From Flammula alnicola (lineage: Eukaryota > Basidiomycota > Agaricomycetes > Agaricales > Strophariaceae): DNA of 16,596 bases. The notes below the pieces were generated by a model. The model was not told the DNA's origin, did not search any database, and was given only the letters and a program-made list of their open reading frames with translations. Shown here in pieces: positions 6,260 through 16,596 of this stretch (positions are counted from its first letter, which is position 1; every line of letters starts with the position of its first letter). The position numbers and the translations under genes are program-made. The stretch covers positions 1 through 16,596 of the forward strand of contig JADNRV010000707.1 in the NCBI GenBank assembly GCA_015499995.1. The letters run 5' to 3'.

Positions 6260-8637
6260 ATGTCCGGCCCAGGGACATCTCCCATGTCCAGCTCTAATCC
6301 CCACCTGGGTCAACCCCTGAGAGCCACCACAGGGACAACAACGAATCCCATGGACCAACCCCACCTCGTCTCGCTCGTCCTCCAATCCAAGAAAGCACTG
6401 CAACATGGCGAGCACCTATGTACACTGGCCCACTCGGCCTCACACGCGTCTGCCCAGGCGGCAGTTGATGTCCTCGCGCTTGACGCCAAAGTAAGGTGGG
6501 TGGTGGAGGCGGTCGTCGAGCAACTCAAGGTGTGTGGCTTGTGTAATTGTAACCAGAAGTGTTCGTAGTGATGACCTGGTTGAATGGTATAGCTCGCGGC
6601 GAATGTCGCCAAGGCTATCGAGGAGAAACGCGCGCATCTTGGAAAGCAGCTATACGTACGTGTCCTCCATGTGGTCGGACAACCTCCGCCTCGAAATGCC
6701 TTCCTGATACTACCTATGGCTTGTAGGAATGGGACACGATACGCGCGAAGCGCACCGACGCCCTCGACGACATACTTGAGCTACTCGGAGCCCAGCTCGT
6801 CCCGCCCGACTTCCACCAAACCTCCGCGGATTCGTCGCTTTTCGGCAGCCAGCACCCTTCTGATATTGAACAAGACGACTCTGCGCCTTCCAGAACCTAC
6901 ACAGGAAAGACTACTGCTAGCCCCTTGACGAGCCCTAAGAGGAATCTTACTCATTCCAATGGCAGTGGCAAAGCGAGCGGCACTACGTCTTCAAGCTATG
7001 GTCGCCCATCAATGTCCCCCGTCTCGCCCTCTGCCACGCTCCGTCGGAATAGCACCGTGCGGAGGTATGGTGATAACCCTGTTGAGTTGAAAGCGAAAGA
7101 GCGGGATAATAGGAAAGGTAAATGCATGCCCGTCAAACACGATGCCTATTGAATTGCTTATTTGACTTGTCTTTTTGAAGGAGGCAAGAATCGGAAGGAA
7201 GATAGGAAACGCTGGAAAACACTGCGCGACTTTGTGGATGACCAAGCTATCGAGGATGCATTGGAGATGATTGAGAGTGACCGGTCTGCCTTGGATGTGT
7301 GTTTCCGTTTCTTCTTTTTCCTCCTTTCTTTCACATACCTTTTCCTCGTCTTTCTGCTACAACATCAAATAATCGTACTCATGCATAACACACCCATTAC
7401 AGAAAATCCTCAGCAAAACAGATGGCTATCCAGAGACCCTGACACGGACGATCCACGCTATCCAAGCCTCTCTACCCTACCCCGACACAGGCGACCCAAC
7501 ATCGTTAGCGACTACGCAAATCGTCATCACAGCGCAAGAGGCGCGAGTAAACGTCATGGCATCTGTGCTAGAGAACCTTGCAAGTCACTATGACGGCATG
7601 GCCAGTGCACTGAAGGAGACGGAGAATGGGGAGGTGTTTAGTGAGGAGGACTGGCAAAGTTTGTTCACTCCCTTGTCTGTCTCTACTTGGTGCTTAGCAT
7701 ATTAATCGCGTCATGTATAGTTATGAATAGGGATACGGAGGAGCTGCCCGTCATCATGGCGGAACTGGAGGAAAGTTCTCACACAATTGAGGGATACCAG
7801 TGCGTTTTTGGCCTTTTTCGCGCAAAAAGGCTGAGTTATTCATGGAATAAATCGACCATGTGCATCTATGTAGTGGACAATTGACGACAGCGAAAGATAA
7901 CCTTGAGAAAGACCTTGAACATCTCGGCACCGTACTCGACGACCTCGACGAACTAGGAGACATCATGGGCGAGATGCTGACGACGCAAGAATCCGTCGAG
8001 GTTAGTAGCAGCGAACTTTTCATTTATTCCTCTCCTATCTATCACTCATGCTGCATTTGTATTTAATTTACTTTATAGGCACAGGCAGAGGAAGAGCTCA
8101 ATGCCCTCCACCACCACCTGACTACGCTCGAGCAGCTGCACGAGCAATACGTCGCGTATCGGATGGCGTTCAACAAGCTCCTGCTGGAAATTGCGCGCAG
8201 GCGGCAGTATAGAGAGGCAGCGGAGAACATTGTGAGGGGTATGATGAGGCAGCTGGAGTCGATGACGGAAGGTGTGTCTTTTCCCTTGTCTGTCTGGCTG
8301 TCTGGCTGCGCTGTTTGCTGTGAGCCCCGTTCTGAAACGTCTTTTTGTTTTGGCAGAGGAAAGTCGCGTCAGGACACACTTCAATGCAGAGTATGGACAG
8401 CATCTGCCTGAGGACTTGTGTCTCTGCATAGGAAACCCGCCGACTGTGTGGGAGGTCGTGCCGACGGAGGGCACTACGCTTGAGTTTCTGCCTTCCATTG
8501 ACAATGACCTTATAGCAGAGGTGTGTACTACTTGGTATCATTGTTTTATGGTGCGCGAATTGAATTTTTAAACAACCTTTTAGGCAAGGGATAAAGTTGG
8601 ATATGGGGAAGGACCTCCCGGCGCGGAGAGTTTGTGA
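6260..8637 (+). CDS. ATG17: Autophagy-related protein 17 (Atg1-complex scaffold)
   Basis: Ten exons: 6260-6529, 6593-6655, 6727-7117, 7181-7296, 7403-7658, 7721-7799, 7874-8000, 8079-8271, 8357-8520 and 8584-8637. All junctions are GT-AG and in phase, giving 570 aa. Family blocks run in order: SKKALQHGEHLC, LALDAKVRW, NVAKAIEEKRAHLGKQLYEWD, TLRDFVDDQAIEDALEMIE, KTDGYPETLTRTIHAIQASL, MNRDTEELPVIMAELEE, FNAEYGQHLPEDLCLCIGNP. Atg17 is a long helical, largely coiled-coil protein. It dimerises and scaffolds the Atg1 kinase complex at the phagophore assembly site, recruiting Atg13 and vesicles during starvation-induced autophagy. A Ser/Pro/Thr-rich, probably disordered insert covers about residues 144-241. 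No lesions were seen, so it looks functional. Confidence 0.93.
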
Positions 8638-8955
8638 CATTCTTTGACGATGATTATACCCGTCTTCAGAAGCATACGACTATTATTGCTAAATTCTTGC
8701 TTACTGCCAGTATTCTGTCAATTTATGGAATATGTTCCCATATTCTGGTTTTACAACTACGTATAATAACTGCGATGCTCTTCAAGTGCTCAAATTTAAA
8801 TAAATCCATTATGTAGCTAGTGCGTGCAGCCTAAAGCGCAGCGACGCTGTTGTTAGTTTGCCGGGCCGCCTACCGTTATTTGTATCTGAAGCTGGACGCA
8901 AACACACCGAATACAGACCCCTGACATTGCACTGTACGCAGCTTCCGTATTGACC
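8638..8955. other. ATG17-ARP3 intergenic region
   Basis: This 318-bp spacer lies between two genes in the same direction. It must hold the ATG17 3' end and the ARP3 promoter. The first half is AT-rich with TTTAAATAAATCC near 8795-8807, which could serve polyadenylation. The second half is more GC-rich. I see no gene and no clear TATA element. Confidence 0.5.
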
Positions 8956-10738
8956 ATGTCTGTCCTTGCCCCCATCATCTGCGATAATGGTACTGGATTC
9001 TCAAAAGTAGGGTAAGTAACCACATAAATCTCTTCGTGTATGTTATGAAGCCTGACTTTCATGTTCTAGCTTTGCAGGAAATTCTGATCCATCGTTGTGC
9101 GTCTCATTTCATTCGACTGCTCAAACGATCGTTGGACTGACTCTGCCGCCGTCCGTGATCAAGCGTGTTTCCAACTGCTATCGCGACGCGCGGATCCGTG
9201 AGTCAGGCCGCCCGTGCCCCCGCTATTCCGAACAAGCCAGGCCATCTTGCGTCTAAACGAGGGGTGGAAGACCTTGATTTCTTCATCGGCGATGAGGCTC
9301 TTGCCAACGCGAAAACGCCCGGCTATGGAGTCCACTATCCCATTAGACACGGTATGATTGATAACTGGGATCACATGGAACGTTTTTGGGAGCAGACGAT
9401 CTTCAAGTATCTGCGTGCTGAGCCAGAGGACCATTACTTCCTTCTCGTGCGTAGCCTTGCATCGCCCGCCCGCAGTCGCCCGTGTCTAAGCTGATTAATG
9501 ATGTAATCCTGACAGACCGAACCTCCTCTCAACCCTCCCGAGAACAGAGAGCAGACCGCTGAAATCTTCTTCGAGTCCTTCAATATCAAAGGATTGTACA
9601 TTGCCGTCCAAGCCGTGCTTGCCCTCGCCGCATCGTGGTCATCCAACCGTGTCACCGATCGTACTCTCACTGGAACCGTCATTGACTCGGGCGACGGTGT
9701 CACCCATGTCATCCCCTGCGCAGAGGGCTACGTCATCGGCAGTGCGATCAAGCACATCCCCATCGCCGGGCGCGATATCTCGCAGTTCGTCCTGAACCTC
9801 ATGCGCGAAAGAGGAGAGATGACCAACGTTCCGCCTGAGGATCAGCTTAAGGTCGCGAGTAAGGTGAAGGAGAACTATAGCTACGTCTGTCAGGATATCG
9901 TCAGGGAGTTCAGGAAATACGATGAAGAGCCACTCAAGTACTTTGAGCGATACGAGGGAGAGTACAGCGTCACAGGAAGGGTGCGTTGTATTGTTATGCT
10001 GTCGACCTTTGTTTAACATTTGAAACAGAAATACGGTGTGGACGTCGGTTATGAGCGCTTCCTTGCCCCAGAGATCTTCTTCAACCCAGAGATCTATTCC
10101 TCCGACTTCCTTACCCCTCTTCCTAACATTGTCGATGAAGTCATTCAACAATCTCCTATCGATGTTCGTCGTGGCTTGTACAAGGTAATATTCTTACCCT
10201 CTCGTGTCAGCTTTCCCCCTCTTACAGAACGTCATCCAGAACATCGTACTGTCAGGAGGGTCTACCATGTTCCAGCACTTTGGTAACCGCCTCAAGCGCG
10301 ACCTGAAGCAACTCGTCGACCGTAGACTCGACGCGAGCGCCGTAGCGAGCGGCAGTGCCCAAAAGGTCAGTCCACAATCTCCATTTATTAATGGACTGAC
10401 GAACTGATCCGAATTTGTTCTCAATACAGTCGTCCGGTGTAGAAGTCGACGTTATCTCTCACAAACGCCAACGGTTCGTAATTCGTTTTACCCCAATCCA
10501 CGCTGAGCTGACCTGGTTCACTGGACTTGCAGGTATGCTGTGTGGTTCGGCGGTTCCCTCCTTGCGTCGCTTGTGAGTCAACAGTCCCAATACCTTATAG
10601 GTTTAATATTGGTTCAATCATGCTGATTGTACAATCTTCCAGCCCGATTTTTATACTTCCTGCCACACGAAAGCACAGTACGACGAGGTTGGTCCAAGTA
10701 TCTGCAGACGTTACCAAATCTTCGGCAGCTCTACGTAA
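8956..10738 (+). CDS. ARP3: Actin-related protein 3 (Arp2/3 complex)
   Basis: Nine exons: 8956-9011, 9070-9096, 9164-9446, 9516-9980, 10029-10184, 10228-10365, 10430-10473, 10533-10572 and 10643-10738. All are in phase, giving 434 aa, normal for fungal Arp3. The first nucleotide-binding loop reads [20 protein letters not shown], the second phosphate loop [18 protein letters not shown], and the adenosine motif [18 protein letters not shown]. Other Arp3 blocks are [56 protein letters not shown] and the end [17 protein letters not shown]. Arp3 pairs with Arp2 as the actin-like start of a branched filament, at sites of polar growth, endocytosis and septation. Exon 2 is only 27 nt, but splicing it in restores the [20 protein letters not shown] sequence exactly. 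No lesions seen. Confidence 0.97.
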
Positions 10739-10932
10739 GGATATGATAGGACCAACACCTGTAGCGGTACCAGAGCCCAATATCATGTTTGTAAATCCTC
10801 TCTGTTTCATACATCGAGTCAATGGAATGAATGAGTATACGGAAAACACAAATCGAGGTAGAACAGGAGGAGGGTATAATTGCTACACCCATATCGTACA
10901 AGAAACTTCTGCTCGTTCCATTTGTTTAAGAT

Positions 10933-13637
10933 CTAACTTGAACAACTGCACTGGAATCCAAGCATCTTCTTCTCTCCAAGGCTGCAGTATCTTCTCTCCT
11001 CCCTCTCCTCTTTACTTAGCTCCGATTCAGGTCGTTCATCGCCTTCTACGCCCCAAGGTTCATATGGATTGCATGCCATCTATTCAAAGTGGTTCAAACA
11101 AAGTACTTCCATCAGCACATTATAGATAGGCGAGCAGAAAATAGAGAGACACGCACATGCATCACCTTTGCCAACACCCTCTTCCCACTATCCGAGTCTC
11201 GCTCCACCTTCGCGATGACTTCTTCCAGAACCCACTGCCTCAACACGAACCTGGGGTTCGCAGCCTTCATCTCCTTCTCCCTCGCTGCATCGACATCCTC
11301 CACACCAGCCCATTCGGTTTCTTTCTCGCTTCGAATGCGTTGAGTGTACCGCTCAAGCCACGCGAGCCACTCGCCCGTCGCTGTGCCGTGGTCCAGCCTC
11401 TCTGGGTTTGCTGTCGGGCTCAAAAGTTTGGTTATGAAGTCGTGCAGGGCCGGCGAGAAAGCGTCAGTGGATTTGTCAGCCGCATCGACTTGATCCATGA
11501 ACGAAGGCTTGAAGAAGGACAGCGTGCGGAACGTCGAGTGGAAGTCAAGGTTTTGTTGCTCCATCAGCTCGAGGAGAGGCTTGAAAAACTGCGACTCGTC
11601 GCTCGTGTCTTGTCGGCGCAACCCCAGACGCTATATATCCCTCATCAACACCAGCAGCAATGCCCGCCCTCAAGGAGATTTACGTACCTTGCGCATAAGC
11701 CGCCCGTAATCCACAGCGGTAGTCTCTTGAACGACCTTGTCGGCCTCGTCTCGGAGCAACTCCTGGGCTTTCTTCCTCCATTCCTCGATCTTTTCTGGAG
11801 TGGCTTCATCTGCCCACCCAGCAGAGACGGCTTTGCCTCCCAACTCGGCTTCGGCGCCGATCAGGGGGGCGAGAGCGTCAAGTAAAGCACGGACGGCGTA
11901 GACTCTGTGTTTGAAATATTGTTTAGTAGCAGAATGGGTTCATTGAGTTATTGAAGACTTTACATCATGTTGGGTTGGAACTGGAAAAGAGAATAGGGAT
12001 CGTCAAATCGTAATGTAAAAGGATAGAAAGAAAAAAAAAGTACCTTGTAAGCATATCGGCCACCCTCGTCTGTGTGATTGCAGATGTGGTGTGAATCAAA
12101 TACGTCCATGAATGCATAAGGACCTGGGGAAATTATGTTATTTTATCAAGTCTGGAGATTTTTAGCCTGATAAGCAGACATACCGTAGTCGATAGTCAAC
12201 CCAAGGACTGAAACACTTTGGAAGATGAATTGGGACGCATATGCATCTTTTCAGAAGAAGAAAAACATACTTGTCGGTGTTAATAACACCATGCATAAAC
12301 CCATATGCCTGCCATCCGGCCACCATCTTCGCGTTCCTCCTCGCTACATCGAGAACCAACTCGGAGCCCCATGATTTCCCTGGCTCAATGCCCAACCTCA
12401 GCACGTTACCAGCAACCCATTCGCCCAGGATCCTCAAGCCATCCCAGTGAGGCTTCTGCTGCCCTCCGCCGAAGAAATACATATTAGTGGGACCGTTGAA
12501 CGCCTCAAAGTTTCCTATACGAATGAAAGAGGGCGCAATTCGGGCCAGCACAGACGCTGTCTCGACCCGTTCGCGTTGGACGGGCAGGTTAGGAAGGGAT
12601 ATAAGGGACAACGAGCGCGAGGTGGGTATATGGAGGGCTTCCATTGCTGTTTTATTGTTGTAAATATATTTATTTTTTAGGAAATCGGAATACAATGTAC
12701 CTTCAGAGCATAGATATTCACGAATAGAGGACCTAACGACGGCCAATCCGTCTGCACTTCGCGAGAAAGGCGTGCGGCCGGAACCTTTCAGCTGGATCTC
12801 ATAGGTAAGGTCAGGATCCGAAGGGTGTGGAGTGACGTCTGGAAATAAATTTGGGGCTCAATCGCTGAGCGATCATCACAAAAATATTCTTACGGATGGT
12901 TATTGCGCGTCCGTCTCCGAGCTGACCTGCCCAGGAGCCGAATTGGTGGCCGCTATAGCGAAGCGACCATGGCGCAAAGGGTATTGCATCAGCATCCTCA
13001 GGTGGAGACATGAGGGCATATTGGCCACTAAGCACGTCAATTAGATCTTGGCGCGCGTCGACAATTTCCTTAATGTCCGAAGGCTGGGGATCACCTTCAT
13101 CGTCGAATTCATGGGCTAGACTTGGGGTTCCGATGATAGCAAAGGCGTCTCCGACATCCAAGTGAGGGACACAGTCCCTTAAACCGGTTTCGGAAATTCC
13201 AATGAGGTCTAGCGGTTGGTCCCTGTTTTTTGCCGCGTATTTCCGGAGAGGCGCAGTGGGGTGGGATGGATGGGAAGGCAGTGAATGAACGGCTTCTCTT
13301 TCAGCAAGCCATTTCTCTATGTAGGAACTTTGTGGATCATCCGAGGCCGGAATAGGGGCCTCGATTGCATAGGGAAACGGAACGGGGAACGGAGAAACAT
13401 GAGAGAAATGGCACGGGGCCTGTAAAAGCTGCAGGGGGTTCTTTCAGTTTTGATAAGAAATGTTCTGGAAGAAAGACATACACGAGCTCTGCGCTGCAAA
13501 CTCGGTGACTCGACGAGGACTTTAGTGCGGAAATTGTCCGTTGATGGGGTATGAACATCTGGGGTCAAATTGTGTATCAGAAGCTGAGATTTAGATGGAA
13601 GGGGTAAGGCGGAAATCGGATATTTTTTGTAGGCCAT
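10933..13637 (-). CDS. SELO: SelO-family pseudokinase, protein AMPylase
   Basis: Ten exons: 13637-13482, 13428-12894, 12838-12701, 12646-12271, 12215-12184, 12123-12044, 11980-11964, 11904-11688, 11630-11157 and 11079-10933. All are in phase, giving 723 aa. SelO has a protein-kinase fold with ATP flipped in the site and transfers AMP to Ser/Thr/Tyr; the yeast relative is mitochondrial and linked to redox stress. Visible motifs are GQLGDGRA (about 220-227), [12 protein letters not shown] with Lys248, [10 protein letters not shown] with Glu271, [12 protein letters not shown], and [20 protein letters not shown] with Asp401, Asn402 and Asp411. The Lys-Glu and Asn-Asp spacings (23 and 9) match those I recall for characterised SelO. 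The C-terminus is CSCSS, with Cys where animals use selenocysteine. The ATG at 13637 has A at -3 and G at +4; another in frame at 13658 has a weaker context. Convergent with ARP3. Confidence 0.93.
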
Positions 13638-13658
13638 GCTGGACTTGAATAATGGCAT

Positions 13659-14576
13659 GAAAGATAGAAAGAGAGTCCATAGACGGACTGACCTACTCTA
13701 TTTGTCTCTCTTGCGCGTTGCGACAGTCACGCGTCCTCCGCTTATATAATGTCCATCGCACACGCGCCATTTGATATCGCGTCTTGAACTTCCTCTTTTG
13801 AAACTTGCCCCGTACCATCCTCTTGTTGTATACCCCATTTTCAACGATAACAGTCCCGTGTCACACCGATGGTCCTCCAGCACCCTGGACCCTGCTATGC
13901 ACGGCGACCAGTCGAAAACAAGGGCAAAATCCCTTAACCAACATATCCATGGCAATTCTTTCACATAGCCAGAATTGCTCGTGTCTCATGTTCTCTTACC
14001 CAGAAGCACGATCGCCACGCGTTGGCACCCATCTTGTTATCTCACAGCCTTCTCATGTCCCCCATGGCGCGCTGTGACTCGATGGAAGGGACTTGAAAAA
14101 CAAGGAGATCGTAGGTCACGTGCTTGGCGTGGCGCGCTTTGCGCTTTCACCAATTTACCACCTTTGGATATGTGGGTGATTAGCCTCGACAACAACAAAA
14201 AAAATCAAAACTCCGCCGTCCGCTCTTGTTCTGCCCCTTTCACTTTAGATCACACCTATCTAGACGTTTATACGCTCATCTGTTGAAGGCGCCCACAAAT
14301 TGGGCATGACTTGGGCGAAAGCACAGATTTCGACCCCACGCCACTCATCATCACTCCAGATTCGCCATTAAAACTCAGTCTCTGCAGGGACAGGGTACAG
14401 AGACCATACACTACCAAACACGCTTTGATTTGTCTGACTCTTGCACAGCGCAGCAACACTTGAGCACCGTTCTTCTTTTCCCCCATCGTCTCTGAACAAG
14501 AAAACTGTTAGTGCTGTTGTAAGTTCGCCGTAATTGTCTGCACAGCGGGGGGGAAAGGCTCACAAGGTCTCTAGAC
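13659..14576. other. Intergenic region between SelO and the next gene
   Basis: These 918 bp lie between two divergent genes and should contain both promoters. Features seen are a TATA element facing SelO (13741-13748), a palindromic E-box CACGTG at 14117-14122, and pyrimidine-rich stretches between about 14220 and 14400 that suit a 5' leader for the plus-strand gene. The open stretches here are short, overlap on both strands and lack family motifs. I see no convincing gene, RNA gene or repeat. Confidence 0.5.
13741..13748 (-). promoter_or_regulatory. TATA element of the SelO gene
   Basis: Read on the minus strand this is TATATAAG, about 105 bp upstream of the chosen SelO ATG (13637). Distance and orientation suit a core promoter with a leader of several tens of bases. 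There is no direct evidence for the transcription start. Confidence 0.4.
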
Positions 14577-16596
14577 ATGCCTTTGGCGATTTCAGTTGCG
14601 TTCAAGACACTCGCCACCGTATTCTACTCTCTCAGCTCCGCCATCAATCTTGTCTTGTCTGTTGCCAACGACTTCAGTTCAGTGGCGAGCGGGCCATCAA
14701 CACCCCCTCCCCCATTCTACGGCGTCTCAGGAGAGATCGTCCGATCTCTCTACCCGATTGCTATTAGCACCAATCTCTATCTTCCCATCGCCACTCACCC
14801 CAACCTCTCCACCCTGTCACTCACCCCTTCACCACCTATCCTAGTGGATGACTCCTCGATGCTTCAGTCATCTCTAAAGGACATCGATATCAGTCCGATA
14901 GCAAATAATGCGGTATGCCTGTCTTTTTCGACAACATTTGAGGTCTAAAAAGCGCTCACATTGTGATCGATCGTCATCTACAGGACTCGACCAGCACCAA
15001 TGGCAAGAGCAAAGACAGAAGCAAAGCCATAAGCACCCCGCACACATATACTCTGTCATCGCCGTTCTTAACTGAGGAACAGGCTATTGACGCACAGCTC
15101 TTTGACGCCGCCATTAAGAACTCTAGATTTAGTCTTTTAAAGGAAACAAGCGAGAAGACAATATTTAGCACTCCAGGAGTAGGCAGTTCCTCGTCGGCAA
15201 ACGCGTCATCGAGCGAGATCCCGAGGAGCGGAATCGAGCACGTCGCTGTACCGCCTGTCGATCAGAAGATTTTCAACTTCACGGACCTCAGACCGACCAA
15301 CGCCACTCCACCACCTACCACCCCAACTTCGACGGCTGTCGATGCTTCAGACAGAGCTCTTCCAGTCGCTGGATTGGGATCAGTGCTCATCAGCCCGCTG
15401 TCTCGACTATCCGACGACATCTCGAAAGAAGAGGAGCGACCGGATCCGTCAACGGCTCCATCTCCACGGCGGATCGCAGGGAGTCGCAGAGTCGCTAAGT
15501 CATCCACGAAGCAGGCGCCAGCGATGCCTCAGACCCCCACGCCATATGTCTCTGAGCTCAACAATGCCTTGGATTACTCGTTAACCGATGCAGCTCCTCC
15601 GGCCTCTCCAACATCTCTTGCCTCTCCAACCTCTCCTACCACGCCGATGCCTTCCCGACCTATGGCCGGCTGTGAACGGGCTTATCGTGCCCGCGTTGCG
15701 AACGCGAAGAGAGAGATCGACCTACTCCGTAAACAGCAAGACGAGATTTCACCACAAACGACCCCCGAAGTACAAGCAGTGCCCGATGTTCCAGCAATGC
15801 AACCCGCGAAGGACTCTACCTCAGAGGACAACGATGAGATCGTCGACACGCCTATGGCTACATCAACCGCACGAAGCAGGGTAGAAGCACTCTTAAAATC
15901 AGCCAAGTTGATCGACGAGGCTCTGGGTCTACCCCATCCTTCTCTGCATCCGTTTACGCCACCTCCATACGATGCGTCATCCGATTCCCCAGCAACTCTT
16001 TCCGACGTTCGAACAAAACCCAGGACGAACAGACCACCGGCACAGTTACGACCGAAATCTTCGGTCGCTCCGGCCCCAACTCCTGTTCCTACATCCTCTC
16101 CTCATGCCGCAACGACAAAGGATCTTACAGAACGCGACCTATTCTACCTCGCCAGAGGAATCGATGCCCGCCAATCACCAGAACCAACGTCCGCACTTCC
16201 CAATAAGATATCGACTGGACCATGTCCGACACTCCGCACTTCGATCCCAAAAGCGCGGTCGCCACCGATAGTAATTTTATTATGGGTGGCGACAACATAA
16301 GCGGTCTACGCGACTACCGCGGATCGAGTGCCTCACAGAATATCGACATGGATAAGCTTACTATGCTCGCTCAAGTCGCGTCTATGCAGACAAATTGGCA
16401 TCGCGACCCCAACGCGGCTCTGGAATCAGACGAGGAGGACATGTATGAGGTAGAAATTCAAGCGGCGCCACAGGAGCAGGAGACAAACGCGGGTAGTTCG
16501 AGCGCCTCGATGAATGTGAAGCCCGCGGACGACAACTCTATGGAGGAAACGCCGCAAGTAATCCAGCAAGAGGCAAGTACGAGTGTCCAGCAGGCG
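14577..16596 (+). CDS. Unrecognised Ser/Pro/Thr-rich protein, partial, with one apparent frameshift
   Basis: I do not recognise a family. Exon 1 is 14577-14912 (112 codons, from MPLAISVAFKTLATVF). A 71-nt intron (14913-14983, GTATGC to CTACAG) follows in phase 0, and exon 2 runs from 14984. The N-terminus has one mildly hydrophobic stretch (AINLVLSVAND) but no clear signal peptide. The rest is rich in Ser, Pro, Thr and Ala and probably disordered, with a few ordered-looking pieces: FLTEEQAIDAQLFDAAI, RARVANAKREIDLLRKQ (short coiled coil) and DLTERDLFYLARGID. At about 16205-16207 the reading moves to another frame (DIDWTMSDTPHFDPKS, MDKLTMLAQVASMQTNWH), which stays open to the window end. The first frame would stop at 16298-16300. 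I found no intron in compatible phase to explain this. The gene continues beyond the window. Confidence 0.6.
15602..15637 (+). repeat. Short tandem repeat in the unrecognised gene
   Basis: Two adjacent 18-bp units, starting GCCTCTCCAAC, with two mismatches. They encode ASPTSL-ASPTSP in the low-complexity part of the protein, an in-frame repeat of the kind that arises by replication slippage. Confidence 0.6.

Noticed and set aside
10527..11129. 200-codon plus-strand frame
   Set aside because: Covers the last introns and exons of ARP3 in the wrong frame and the 3' end of SelO in antisense; no motifs.
11157..11885. 242-codon plus-strand frame
   Set aside because: Antisense to SelO exons that encode the conserved C-terminal half.
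14268..14617. Minus-strand frames of 68-72 codons upstream of the last gene
   Set aside because: Short, overlapping, without motifs, and placed where the 5' leader of the plus-strand gene is expected.
14963..14983. Start of the right-hand gene inside this stretch
   Set aside because: It would need a GTG start and lies within a clear GT-AG intron. The spliced model from ATG 14577 joins in phase.
1..16596. tRNA, rRNA, CRISPR arrays, bacterial-type operons or plasmid origins
   Set aside because: No cloverleaf-like, rRNA-like or regularly spaced repeat pattern was seen, and the spliced genes show this is eukaryotic nuclear DNA.

Overview
The window looks like nuclear DNA of a filamentous basidiomycete, probably an Agaricomycete. 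Genes are close together on both strands and cut by many short GT-AG introns (43-106 nt). The encoded proteins read as fungal: a YOR1-like ABCC transporter, Atg17, Arp3, fungal-type SelO, and a LysM protein with a cysteine-rich N-terminus. These identifications rest on reading translations against families I know; no database search was run.

Layout. (1) 1-1391, minus: the N-terminal part of a YOR1-like ABC transporter, running off the left edge, with a nonsense codon and at least two frame lesions. (2) 1835-4366: a very large palindrome made of two apparently identical 1248-bp transposon copies in opposite orientation around 36 nt. The flanking bases show 9-bp target duplications that are exchanged between the copies, so the 36-nt segment between them is flipped relative to the host sequence. 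Each copy also carries a nested Helitron-like insertion. (3) 4376-4694, minus: remnants of a possible membrane-protein reading frame next to the insertion. (4) 4709-6087, minus: intracellular LysM protein, sharing a 172-bp divergent promoter with (5) 6260-8637, plus: ATG17 in ten exons. (6) 8956-10738, plus: ARP3 in nine exons. (7) 10933-13637, minus: SelO-type protein AMPylase in ten exons, convergent with ARP3. (8) A gene-free stretch of about 0.9 kb. (9) 14577-16596, plus: an unrecognised, largely disordered protein with one apparent frameshift, continuing past the right edge.

The right two thirds hold conserved housekeeping genes: an autophagy scaffold, an actin nucleator subunit and a mitochondrial-type pseudokinase. 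They have no obvious shared pathway. The left third is a transposon-invaded, decaying stretch. The most notable observation is the transposon pair: its exchanged target duplications record two insertions 18 bp apart followed by inversion of the DNA between them, or an assembly that could not orient that segment.
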